Source of the DNA: JAUIBE01 sp035267185 | GTDB lineage: Bacteria; Pseudomonadota; Gammaproteobacteria; Xanthomonadales; SZUA-36 | Direction: 5' to 3' | Length of the DNA: 53,147 nucleotides | NCBI GenBank assembly: GCA_035267185.1 | Contig: DATFLY010000125.1 | Span: 1 to 53,147 of the forward strand | Part shown: positions 25,255 through 33,510 of the stretch, piece by piece | How the letters are laid out: every line of letters starts with the position of its first letter | Position numbering within the stretch: position 1 is the first letter of the stretch | Notes under the pieces: model-generated | What the model was told of the DNA's origin: nothing | The model's input: only the letters and a program-made list of their open reading frames with translations | Databases searched by the model: none | Translations under genes and position numbers: made by a program

Positions 25255-26336
25255 TCAAGATTGTCGATCGTTATGTCGGGCTGGCTGCAATGCAGGGCAC
25301 TTTACTGGTATGGGTGGGCCTGACATTGTTATTCATGATGATCTCTGCCCTTGGCGAACTGCGGGATTCTACTGCAGGTTATGGCATTGGTGATGCGCTT
25401 TGGTACGTCTTGTGGACGACGCCCAGGAGGGCCTACCAGATTTTTCCCATCGCAGCTCTGTTGGGCGTGCTGATTGGCGTTGGCAGCCTGGCTTCAGCCA
25501 ATGAGCTTGTCGCTTTCAGGACTTCCGGAGTTTCCAGGTTAAGGCTGGCGCTTGCAGCCCTTGGGGGTGTGCTGATCCTTGCAGTCCCGGTGGTTTTGAT
25601 GGGCGAATGGGTAGCGCCGGAATCCGAACACCAGGCGCGTGCCTTTCGATTGAGCGAAACTCTGGGCCAGGCCATCATTGGTGGACCACGTGGTGTTTGG
25701 CTCAGGGATGGAAACGATATCGTTAACATCCAGGACCCCCTGCTTTCAGCGGATCGCGGCGGGCAAACCGTGGAGTTCAAGAACGTCGTCATCTACGGCT
25801 TCTCTGAATCTTCAAAACTGGTATCAATCACGCACGCCAGGAGCGCAGATCATGACGGTACGAACTGGCGGCTGGATCGTGTCTGGACTGCAGTCATTGG
25901 TGATGGAACTGCCGTCGAGGAAAGAAGACCCAGCAAGGCCTGGCCCACGGAGGTGCGGCCTGAACTGCTCGATTCAGCAGTGACCCGACCTCAAAGATTG
26001 TCGATACGTGCCTTGAAGGACTATCTGAACTACCTGGGAGAAAACGGGCTGGATGATCGGGTTTACCAATCGGCATTCTGGGAAAAAGTTTTTTATCCCC
26101 TGACCATCATCGCGTTGGTACTGGCAGGAATGCCTTTCGTGTTTGGGTCTTCCAGGACCCAGAACATGGGTGTCAGAATGTTCGTGGGTATGATGCTTGG
26201 CGGGTTGTTCATGATTCTGAGCAGGGGAATCCTGAATTTTGGTGATGCCTATGGCATACCCGCACTGGTCAGCAACCTGTTACCTTCGGCATTGCTGGCC
26301 CTGGGGGCAATCCTGATTCTGAGAAGGACCGTTTAA
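25251..26336 (+). CDS. lptG: LPS export ABC transporter permease LptG
   Basis: Partner permease of LptF. The ATG at 25251 overlaps the lptF stop (ATGA); a longer frame to 25170 exists but lies inside lptF. The N-terminus MIKIVDRYVGLAAMQGTLLV is LptG-like. TM helices, a periplasmic jellyroll (residues ~125-265) and C-terminal helices follow (LTIIALVLAGMPFVFGSSR). 361 residues. It ends 3 bp before the stop of the convergent RDD gene. Confidence 0.94.
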   Translation: MIKIVDRYVGLAAMQGTLLVWVGLTLLFMMISALGELRDSTAGYGIGDALWYVLWTTPRRAYQIFPIAALLGVLIGVGSLASANELVAFRTSGVSRLRLALAALGGVLILAVPVVLMGEWVAPESEHQARAFRLSETLGQAIIGGPRGVWLRDGNDIVNIQDPLLSADRGGQTVEFKNVVIYGFSESSKLVSITHARSADHDGTNWRLDRVWTAVIGDGTAVEERRPSKAWPTEVRPELLDSAVTRPQRLSIRALKDYLNYLGENGLDDRVYQSAFWEKVFYPLTIIALVLAGMPFVFGSSRTQNMGVRMFVGMMLGGLFMILSRGILNFGDAYGIPALVSNLLPSALLALGAILILRRTV

Positions 26337-26339
26337 ACG

Positions 26340-26807
26340 TTATTTGGGGGGTTTGGGGGTACGGATCATCGAGCTGTTAGTGGCGATGTCGTGCCAGCTT
26401 TGGCGTCGTGGATTGAACAAGCACCAGATAAAACCGATTCCGAAGGCTGCTGCTGAAGCCAGCGAAACCACGAAGCGCAATATGCAGCGTCCCCAGCCTG
26501 GCTTCGTGCCATTTTCAAATACCAGTCTGACCCGCCAGGCCCTCATGCCAAGCGTGAGTCCCGCCCGACGCCAGCACCATGCAAGGTACAAAAACCAGGT
26601 AAGAATCATGATTCCTGTTGGCAACGGGTCGATAAATGCCGTCTGGGTGCGCAATGGCGTGAACAGCAACAAAGCCGTGACCAGCATCATCAGTGCAATC
26701 ACAGCGATGGCGTCGTAGGCCATGATCAGCAGCCGGCGCATCAGCCCGCAGGGTAGTATCTCCTGCTGGTTTGCTTCCTCAGCAGATTGGTGACGGTTTT
26801 CTGGCAT
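26340..26807 (-). CDS. RDD family membrane protein
   Basis: A 155-residue inner-membrane protein with the RDD layout: a first helix after GLMRRLLIMAYDAIAVIALM (the Arg and Asp of the family name are visible), a second helix (GIMILTWFLYLAWCWRR), the conserved GLTLGMRAWRVRLV segment, and a third helix ending in CLFNPRRQSWHD. The RDD family is of uncertain function, with some members proposed as ion transporters. It sits between lptG (convergent) and xerD (divergent), where RDD genes are often found. Confidence 0.9.
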   Translation of the reverse strand: MPENRHQSAEEANQQEILPCGLMRRLLIMAYDAIAVIALMMLVTALLLFTPLRTQTAFIDPLPTGIMILTWFLYLAWCWRRAGLTLGMRAWRVRLVFENGTKPGWGRCILRFVVSLASAAAFGIGFIWCLFNPRRQSWHDIATNSSMIRTPKPPK

Positions 26808-26865
26808 CGCTTGCTTTGCTTCGGTTATCCTCGGTAACTGATGTCTGGGGCGAGCTGAAGTCTAA

Positions 26866-27804
26866 ATGGTTGACACCACACAATCGAGCAAGGTGAAGGT
26901 CACAGCGGATTCAGCCAGCCTTCAATCCATCGATAACTTTCTCGACTCGAGCTGGGCAGAGCGCGGTCTGAGTCGCAATACCCTCGACAGCTACCGTTAC
27001 GATTTGCGAAATTTGGCCGGGTATCTGCGGGGCACTTATTCGGTATCACTCGAAAAGGCCTCGCGTGACCAGATTCTTGCTTTTCTTGCTGCTGAAGTCC
27101 GCAAGGGCAGAAACTCCAGAACCCTCTCGCGGTTCCTCTCAGGATTTCGCCAATATTACAGATGGCTGCTCAGGGAGCGGGAGATTGATGACGATCCGAC
27201 AGCACTGATTGAAAGCCCGAAACTTGGTCGAGGACTCCCGAAAGTCATCGATGAAGGCGGCATCAGTAAACTCCTGGACGCACCTGATACTGAAACACCA
27301 CTGGGCCTTAGAGATCGGGCCATGCTTGAAACAATGTACGCTACCGGTCTCCGGGTCAGCGAATTGATTTCACTCGAACTGGCTAACCTCAACCTGAACC
27401 AGGGGGTCGTCAGGGTTCTGGGCAAGGGCGGGAAAGAGCGGCTTGTGCCGCTTGGTGAGCATGCGCTGGACTGGATAAATCGCTACATGAGCAAATCGCG
27501 TGGGCAGTTGCTGAAAGCCCGTGAGTGCCAGGTGGTGTTCGTGACATCTCGCGGTTCGGGGATGACCCGACAGGCTTTCTGGCATGCTATCAAGCGACAT
27601 GGCACAACTGCCGGAATTGAGCAGAAATTGTCTCCCCATGTGTTGAGACATTCTTTTGCCACGCATCTTCTCAATCATGGTGCTGACTTGCGGGTTGTCC
27701 AATTATTACTCGGACATAGTGATCTTTCGACCACCCAGATCTATACTCATATTGCTAAGGAAGGTCTGAAGCAGCTACATCGCAAGCATCATCCACGGGG
27801 TTGA
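26866..27804 (+). CDS. xerD: site-specific tyrosine recombinase XerD
   Basis: Chromosome dimer resolution recombinase acting with XerC at dif under FtsK control. It has an N-terminal SAM-like core-binding domain (residues ~20-105, FLDSSWAERGLSRNTLDSYR) and a C-terminal catalytic domain. The catalytic set is visible: Arg in TGLRVSEL, Lys in GKGGKERLVP, the HVLRHSFATHLLNHG His/Arg pair, LLGHSDLSTTQIYTHI with the second His and the Tyr nucleophile. 312 residues. XerD rather than XerC is supported by the adjacent dsbC. This is a housekeeping gene, not a sign of an integrated element. Confidence 0.94.
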   Translation: MVDTTQSSKVKVTADSASLQSIDNFLDSSWAERGLSRNTLDSYRYDLRNLAGYLRGTYSVSLEKASRDQILAFLAAEVRKGRNSRTLSRFLSGFRQYYRWLLREREIDDDPTALIESPKLGRGLPKVIDEGGISKLLDAPDTETPLGLRDRAMLETMYATGLRVSELISLELANLNLNQGVVRVLGKGGKERLVPLGEHALDWINRYMSKSRGQLLKARECQVVFVTSRGSGMTRQAFWHAIKRHGTTAGIEQKLSPHVLRHSFATHLLNHGADLRVVQLLLGHSDLSTTQIYTHIAKEGLKQLHRKHHPRG

Positions 27805-27938
27805 ACTGAGAATGATCATGGATTGCCAGCTGACAATTGGGCCTTTGCCGTGAACAAAAGGAAGATCCAGTTGTCCATTGGGATACGTTCCCGACAGAGA
27901 ACGGGTAACAGTACTCAAACGAGACAAAGAGGCACAGC

Positions 27939-28682
27939 ATGAGGCATTTTGGTAAATTTTCAATCATCGCTGCAGGTTTGATCCTGGGCAGCGCGGTTTT
28001 ACCTGTTCAGGCACAGGATGATTACACTGTTGTCGAGGAACGAATTCGTGAGCTGGCACCGAATGCCGAAAGCGTTGCGATTTCAGAAACACCGATTCCA
28101 GGCATTCTCCAGGTCCAGATCGGGGGTGACATTGTTTACACTTCCAGTGATGGTCGATACCTGATGCAGGGGCGCATGATCGACCTTGACACCCGCGCAG
28201 ATCTGACAGAACAGGCCAAGGCCACGCAGCGACTGGATCTGATGGCCGGAATTGACGAAAGCAAGCAGATTACTTTCGTTCCGGAAAATCCCGACTATGA
28301 ACTCATCGTGTTTACAGACATCGACTGCGGTTATTGCCGCAAGCTTCATGAGCAAATTGCCGAGTACAATGAACAGGGCATTGGCATTCGTTACATGGCA
28401 TTTCCGCGCGCAGGTGTTGGATCACCTTCGTACAGCAAGTTTGTCTCGGCCTGGTGTGCCGATGACCAGAGGACTGCATTAACCGATGCCAAGGCAGGTG
28501 TTGATCCGGAGCCACTGCAGTGTGAAAATCCGATTGCGGAGCAGTACCAGCTTGGTATTGCCCTTGGCGTAACCGGTACTCCCGCGCTGCTGATGTCAGA
28601 CGGCCAATTGGTTCCCGGGTATGTGCCACCAGAAAAATTAAAAGAACGACTTGACCAGATGACCGTTGTTGCGGCTGACTGA
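27939..28682 (+). CDS. dsbC: thiol:disulfide interchange protein DsbC
   Basis: Periplasmic disulfide isomerase that corrects wrong disulfides. It has a signal peptide (residues 1-~25, cleavage after VQA), an N-terminal dimerisation domain, then a thioredoxin domain with the active site CGYC (about residues 130-133) in FTDIDCGYCRKLHEQ and the cis-Pro loop GVTGTPALLMSDG. 247 residues. It follows xerD after 134 bp and is closed by a good terminator. Its action would matter for the disulfide-rich secreted protein encoded at 45997. Confidence 0.95.
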   Translation: MRHFGKFSIIAAGLILGSAVLPVQAQDDYTVVEERIRELAPNAESVAISETPIPGILQVQIGGDIVYTSSDGRYLMQGRMIDLDTRADLTEQAKATQRLDLMAGIDESKQITFVPENPDYELIVFTDIDCGYCRKLHEQIAEYNEQGIGIRYMAFPRAGVGSPSYSKFVSAWCADDQRTALTDAKAGVDPEPLQCENPIAEQYQLGIALGVTGTPALLMSDGQLVPGYVPPEKLKERLDQMTVVAAD

Positions 28683-28712
28683 GTTCAAGCCGACATAACG
28701 CAAGCAAATGAA

Positions 28713-28734
28713 GGCCGGATTTATCCGGCCTTTT
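28713..28734 (+). terminator. rho-independent terminator after dsbC
   Basis: Stem GGCCGGA / TCCGGCC (28713-28719 with 28724-28730), loop TTTA, followed by TTTT. It lies 30 bp after the dsbC stop. A-rich flank on the 5' side may make it partly bidirectional. Confidence 0.85.
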
Positions 28735-28803
28735 GCCTGCATGCTGCACCTTCATTTCTGAATCCCTGGTGCAAAAAGCAGGCTGACTGTTGGGAGACCG
28801 CTC

Positions 28804-31800
28804 TTGAGCGACTTTATCTGCCTGCAGGGCGAACCATCTTTATCCACTTTTCGCCTGAGGAAACTGCAGGATCGAATTCGAACACTTTGTGGTGTTGAAG
28901 AATCACCGAAAGCAAGTTTTGTCTACTTAGCAGAGTCTGACTCAATCCTTGATGACGTCCAGCAAGGTCGTCTCGAGAACTTACTGCACGCCACCGTTGT
29001 GGATCATCTGGATACTGAGGGCCTGGTCCTCGTCATCCCGAGATTCGGAACCCAGTCTCCCTGGTCCAGCAAGGCAACAGATATAGCCCGGCGTTGTCAC
29101 CTGGAAGAAATTCTGAGGGTCGAGCGAGGCATCGCTTTTTCCCTGCCCGTTGTTGCCAGGGTCAAAGGCACAATACCTGCTGAAGTCAGGGATTTGCTGC
29201 ACGACAGAATGACGCAGTCACTGGTAAGTTCAGTGGAAGATGCCTGGGGGCTGTTTGAACACCACGCACCTGCGAAGTTGAACCGGGTTGATGTACTGCA
29301 AGATGGCATTCAATCCCTGCAGGCATGCAATCAGTCTCTTGGGCTTGCACTCTCAGACGCTGAAATGGAATACCTGGCAGATGCATTTGTCCAGATGGGA
29401 CGCAATCCTTCAGATGCCGAGTTGATGATGTTTGCCCAGGCCAACTCGGAACATTGCCGTCACAAGATTTTCAATGCTGAATTCACGGTCGACGGTGAAC
29501 AACATGATCGATCATTGTTTGCCATGATTCGAAACACGCATGCGTGTTCTCCCGATGGTGTTTTGTCTGCGTATCACGACAACTCTGCTGTGGTTGCAGG
29601 GCCCAAAGGTGATCGCTTTTTGACTCATCCGGAAACCGGCACCTTTGATTGGTCCACAGAATCACTTCCGTTTCAAATCAAGGTCGAGACCCACAATCAC
29701 CCCACAGCCATATCTCCTTTTCCGGGTGCCGCAACCGGTTCCGGCGGCGAAATTCGTGATGAAGCTGCGACCGGCAGGGGCGCCAGACCCAAGGCCGGGC
29801 TGACCGGGTTTAGTGTTTCCCACATGGATATCCCCGGGCTGGACCTGCCGTGGCTTTGTGAATTCGGAAAACCCGGACGAATTGCCAGCGCCCTCGATAT
29901 CATGATCGAGGGCCCGATTGGTGGTGCGTCTTTCAACAATGAGTTTGGTCGCCCGGCCTTGTGTGGATATTTTCGCACCTTCGAAGCCGAAGTAGATGGA
30001 CGCCTGTGGGGCTACCACAAACCCATCATGGTGGCCGGCGGCATGGGCGCCATGCGTGAAAGCCAGGTGGAAAAGCTGGGTTTGGTGCCTGGTGCCAGGA
30101 TCGTTGTCCTTGGTGGGCCGGCCATGCTGATTGGGCTGGGTGGTGGCGCTGCTTCATCCATGGGCAGCGGTCAGGGCGAAGAAGATCTCGATTACGCTTC
30201 TGTTCAGCGCGGTAATCCGGAAATGCAGCGTCGTTGCCAGGAAGTGATCGATGCCTGCTGGGCTATGGATCAGGACAATCCCATTCTCTCCATTCACGAT
30301 GTGGGGGCAGGTGGTCTCAGCAACGCCATCCCTGAACTCCTGCATGATGGCGGTTGCGGTGGTCGGTTGGACCTCAGGGCAATCCCCAACGCCGACATGG
30401 GCATGTCACCAATGGAAATCTGGTGTAACGAGGCACAGGAAAGATATGTGCTTGCCATTGATCCGGAGCAAATCAGCTTTTTCGAATCGCTCTGCCAGCG
30501 GGAGCGTTGTCCGTATGCAGTGCTGGGCGAAGCAACCGAAGATCAACAGTTGATTCTCGACGACACCCTGTTGGGTGAGGCACCTGTCGATATGCCCCTG
30601 GAAGTGTTGCTGGGTAATCCTCCGGGGCTTAAGCTGGATGTCGATCGCGTTCAGAATCATGCCCGTTCTTTGAGCCTGGATGACCTGGATGTTGAAGAAA
30701 GCCTTAAAAATGTCCTCAGATTCCCAAGCGTTGGCTGCAAGGCGTTCCTGGTGACCATTGGTGATCGAACCGTTGGTGGCCTGACGGTGCGCGACCAGAT
30801 GGTTGGGCCCTGGCAGGTGCCGGTGGCTGATTGTGCGGTGACGCTCAGTGGATTCAAAAGCCTGACCGGAGAAGCCATGGCGATGGGCGAGCGGTCACCA
30901 TTGGCAGTGATTGACGGACCGGCATCCGGACGAATGGCAGTGGCAGAAGCAGTCACGAATATCGCTGCTGCCCCAATCGACCGCATTTCTGATATCAGGT
31001 TATCTGCCAACTGGATGGCCGCAGCCAGTGAAGCGGGGCAGGAAGCGACATTGTTCGACACTGTTCGCACCATTGGAATGGAGCTTTGTCCGGAGCTGGG
31101 AATCGCAATCCCGGTTGGTAAAGACTCATTGTCGATGAAAACCATTTGGGATTACGATGGTGAAGAGCAACGCGTGGTGGCGCCGGTATCGTTGATCGTT
31201 TCAGCTTTTGCTCCAGTGGCAGATGTCAGGCGATGCCTGACACCACAGCTCAATCTCGAGGTTGGCAAAAGCCGCTTGCTGTTGATTGATCTTGGTCTTG
31301 GTAAGAATCGTCTGGGTGGGTCAGCACTGGCGCAGGTACATGGCCAGTTTGGTGACCAGGTTCCGGATCTCAACGAACCCGGATTACTGAAAGGTTTGTT
31401 TTCAGCCATCCAGGCGTTGAACTCAGACGGAAAAATTCTCGCCTATCATGACCGCTCCGATGGTGGCGTCATTGTGACCGTGCTCGAAATGGCATTTGCT
31501 GCACACTGTGGACTGGAATTGTCGCCCGCTGTGTCAGCCGCGGAATTCCCTGAGTTCCTGTTTAATGAGGAAGCTGGTGCCGTCATCCAGGTGTCTGCGA
31601 GTGAAATTGAGGGCGTCATGAACGTGCTGGCCGATGCCGGACTGGCTGACTGTATTCATGATCTAGGAGCGCCCGTGTCCGGGCGTAGACTGCGACTGGG
31701 GCGCGCGGATGACGAATCACAGCCTGTTGATCTCGCAATGCCGTCATTGCAGGAATGCTGGATGGAGACCAGCCATGCTGTACAGCGTTTGCGGGATAAT

Positions 31801-32679
31801 CCGGATACTGCAGACAGTGAATTGAAAGCGGCACTCGACTGGCAGCAACCAGGTATAGAGCCGATAGTAAAATTTGATGCCGGTAGAAGTCCGGTCTCAG
31901 CAATGCTCAACCTAAACGCCAGGCCGAGGGTTGCAATCCTTCGCGAGCAGGGCGTGAACGGTCAGATTGAAATGGCGGCAGCTTTCGATATGGCCGGCTT
32001 CGATTCGATTGATGTCCATATGAGCGATCTGCATTCAGGCCGGTATAAGCTGAATGACTTTGCGGGTATGGTCGCCTGTGGTGGATTTTCGTACGGAGAC
32101 GTGCTTGGGGCTGGCCAGGGTTGGGCCAAGTCGATTTTGTACTCTGACCGCCTGAGTAAAATGTTCGCGGAATTCCTTGCTGACACCAGCAGGTTTGCCC
32201 TGGGTGTCTGCAATGGTTGCCAGATGCTCGCCACCATGCGCGATCTGGTGCCTGGCAGTGATGGATGGCCGGCATTCGAGCGCAACCTGTCTGAGCAATT
32301 TGAAGCACGCCTCAGCCTGGTGGAAATCAACCACTCACCTTCTCTGTTTTTCCGCGGCATGGAGGGCTCAAGATTACCCATTGCTGTGGCTCATGGAGAA
32401 GGGCGCGCTGAGTTTCAACAGACGGAGCGACCGGATGAACTGATCTGCATGCGATATGTCGAAGGTTCCGGCCAGGCCACCACCGGGTTTCCCGCAAATC
32501 CAAATGGTTCACCTGATGGAATCACCGGGATGTGCAATCGGGATGGCAGAATTACCATCCTGATGCCTCATCCTGAACGCACGCTTCGAACCGTTAATTT
32601 TTCCTGGGCACCGGCTGACTGGCCTGATGCTTCACCCTGGGTGCGCATGTTCGAAAATGCGCGTGAGTGGGTTGACTGA
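28804..32679 (+). CDS. purL: phosphoribosylformylglycinamidine synthase, single-chain
   Basis: Fourth step of de novo purine synthesis: FGAR + Gln + ATP to FGAM. At 1291 residues this is the large gammaproteobacterial form with all domains fused: the N-terminal PurS-like part, linker, two AIRS-type ATP-binding halves (FAQANSEHCRHKIFN; VETHNHPTAISPFPGAATG; IHDVGAGGLSNAIPELLHD) and a C-terminal class I glutaminase with the Cys in GVCNGCQML (about residue 1135) and the PHPER His/Glu. It starts with TTG at 28804, behind a GGGAG ribosome-binding site; no nearby ATG fits. It stands alone after the dsbC terminator. Confidence 0.97.
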   Translation: MSDFICLQGEPSLSTFRLRKLQDRIRTLCGVEESPKASFVYLAESDSILDDVQQGRLENLLHATVVDHLDTEGLVLVIPRFGTQSPWSSKATDIARRCHLEEILRVERGIAFSLPVVARVKGTIPAEVRDLLHDRMTQSLVSSVEDAWGLFEHHAPAKLNRVDVLQDGIQSLQACNQSLGLALSDAEMEYLADAFVQMGRNPSDAELMMFAQANSEHCRHKIFNAEFTVDGEQHDRSLFAMIRNTHACSPDGVLSAYHDNSAVVAGPKGDRFLTHPETGTFDWSTESLPFQIKVETHNHPTAISPFPGAATGSGGEIRDEAATGRGARPKAGLTGFSVSHMDIPGLDLPWLCEFGKPGRIASALDIMIEGPIGGASFNNEFGRPALCGYFRTFEAEVDGRLWGYHKPIMVAGGMGAMRESQVEKLGLVPGARIVVLGGPAMLIGLGGGAASSMGSGQGEEDLDYASVQRGNPEMQRRCQEVIDACWAMDQDNPILSIHDVGAGGLSNAIPELLHDGGCGGRLDLRAIPNADMGMSPMEIWCNEAQERYVLAIDPEQISFFESLCQRERCPYAVLGEATEDQQLILDDTLLGEAPVDMPLEVLLGNPPGLKLDVDRVQNHARSLSLDDLDVEESLKNVLRFPSVGCKAFLVTIGDRTVGGLTVRDQMVGPWQVPVADCAVTLSGFKSLTGEAMAMGERSPLAVIDGPASGRMAVAEAVTNIAAAPIDRISDIRLSANWMAAASEAGQEATLFDTVRTIGMELCPELGIAIPVGKDSLSMKTIWDYDGEEQRVVAPVSLIVSAFAPVADVRRCLTPQLNLEVGKSRLLLIDLGLGKNRLGGSALAQVHGQFGDQVPDLNEPGLLKGLFSAIQALNSDGKILAYHDRSDGGVIVTVLEMAFAAHCGLELSPAVSAAEFPEFLFNEEAGAVIQVSASEIEGVMNVLADAGLADCIHDLGAPVSGRRLRLGRADDESQPVDLAMPSLQECWMETSHAVQRLRDNPDTADSELKAALDWQQPGIEPIVKFDAGRSPVSAMLNLNARPRVAILREQGVNGQIEMAAAFDMAGFDSIDVHMSDLHSGRYKLNDFAGMVACGGFSYGDVLGAGQGWAKSILYSDRLSKMFAEFLADTSRFALGVCNGCQMLATMRDLVPGSDGWPAFERNLSEQFEARLSLVEINHSPSLFFRGMEGSRLPIAVAHGEGRAEFQQTERPDELICMRYVEGSGQATTGFPANPNGSPDGITGMCNRDGRITILMPHPERTLRTVNFSWAPADWPDASPWVRMFENAREWVD

Positions 32680-32698
32680 TTGCTGTGAGCAAATATTG

Positions 32699-33439
32699 AT
32701 GAACGAGAATCACGAACCAAATAGAGAACTGGCGGACGAAAAGCAGGTACAGACAGCCGGTGCGGAATCTGTCGACCAGAAGCCTCCTGCCCGAAAGCTG
32801 ATAAAACCCAGGGACGAATTGCGGCTGAGTGAACTGCTGATTCTGGCGACGTTGTGGATGCTGTTCGGTTTCATGCTGTGGTTTTATCTGTCTGCATTTC
32901 ATGGCACACCCTCGAGGTTGGCCGCAGAAGCGATCCTGTCACACCTGCTCGGTGACCACTTCTACAACATTATTGTGAATCCGGAGCAGCATTTCCTGTT
33001 CCAGGTGCAGACAACTTTCATGTTCGATTTCCGGGACGGCACGACAGACTCACTTGGGTTCATCGTCAATCCATTGGTTTATAGCTATGGCTTGCCTCTT
33101 CTATTCGGTCTGGTGATGGGTTCCGACGTCAGCTGGTTGCGCAAATTTTCTATTCTTGCGATTGGCTATGTGACCATCACGGCGGTTCAGATCTGGGGCG
33201 TGGTATGGCAATCATTGAAGATGCTGGCATTTAATTTTGGCTCGCAGACCCATGTCATTATTGAGGAGGCCGGGATTTCAGACGAGGCCATTGCAATGGG
33301 GTACCAGTTGGGCTCCCTGATATTGCCTGCGCTGGCGCCGATTTTTGTCTGGGTGCTTGCCAATCGACCATTGGTGGAGCAGTTTGTGGGCTGGAAAGCA
33401 GATGATATTTCGAAGCTGAAACAGAACGAAACGTCCTAG
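32699..33439 (+). CDS. membrane protein resembling exosortase-H-associated proteins
   Basis: A 246-residue protein with a charged, Lys/Glu-rich N-terminal tail (~60 residues), a first helix (LLILATLWMLFGFMLWFYLS), a periplasmic-looking loop, then NPLVYSYGLPLLFGLVMG and two further helices. The pattern of an early W-x-LWFYL helix and a later VNPLxYxYGLPL segment is what I recall for XrtH-associated membrane proteins; this is a memory-based match with no search. No exosortase gene is in the window. The ATG at 32699 is chosen because the upstream extension lies within purL. It sits between purL (19-bp gap) and the T2SS operon. Confidence 0.5.
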   Translation: MNENHEPNRELADEKQVQTAGAESVDQKPPARKLIKPRDELRLSELLILATLWMLFGFMLWFYLSAFHGTPSRLAAEAILSHLLGDHFYNIIVNPEQHFLFQVQTTFMFDFRDGTTDSLGFIVNPLVYSYGLPLLFGLVMGSDVSWLRKFSILAIGYVTITAVQIWGVVWQSLKMLAFNFGSQTHVIIEEAGISDEAIAMGYQLGSLILPALAPIFVWVLANRPLVEQFVGWKADDISKLKQNETS

Positions 33440-33457
33440 AAGTGTTCCCAGCTAACA

Positions 33458-33463
33458 TATAAT
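33458..33463 (+). promoter_or_regulatory. candidate -10 box for the T2SS operon
   Basis: A perfect TATAAT lies in the 71-bp gap before gspE, about 48 nt before the GTG start. No good -35 is visible at 16-18 nt. A weak hairpin, ACCCG-7 nt-CGGGT (33482-33498), follows in the presumed leader. Placement is sensible for an operon promoter but unproven. Confidence 0.4.
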
Positions 33464-33510
33464 TAACCGTTGAGCAGCGAAACCCGCAATTTTCGGGTGA
33501 GAAAAGTAAA

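Noticed and set aside
26866..27804. Tyrosine recombinase as sign of an integrated element
   Set aside because: It is housekeeping XerD next to dsbC; no att repeats, tRNA target or phage genes around it.
27886..27903. CGTTC/GAACG hairpin between xerD and dsbC
   Set aside because: Short stem with no T-run or conservation evidence; likely chance.
32627..32698. Upstream extension of the XrtH-associated-like gene
   Set aside because: It overlaps the 3' end of purL and adds a non-membrane, Cys-rich stretch; the ATG at 32699 fits better.
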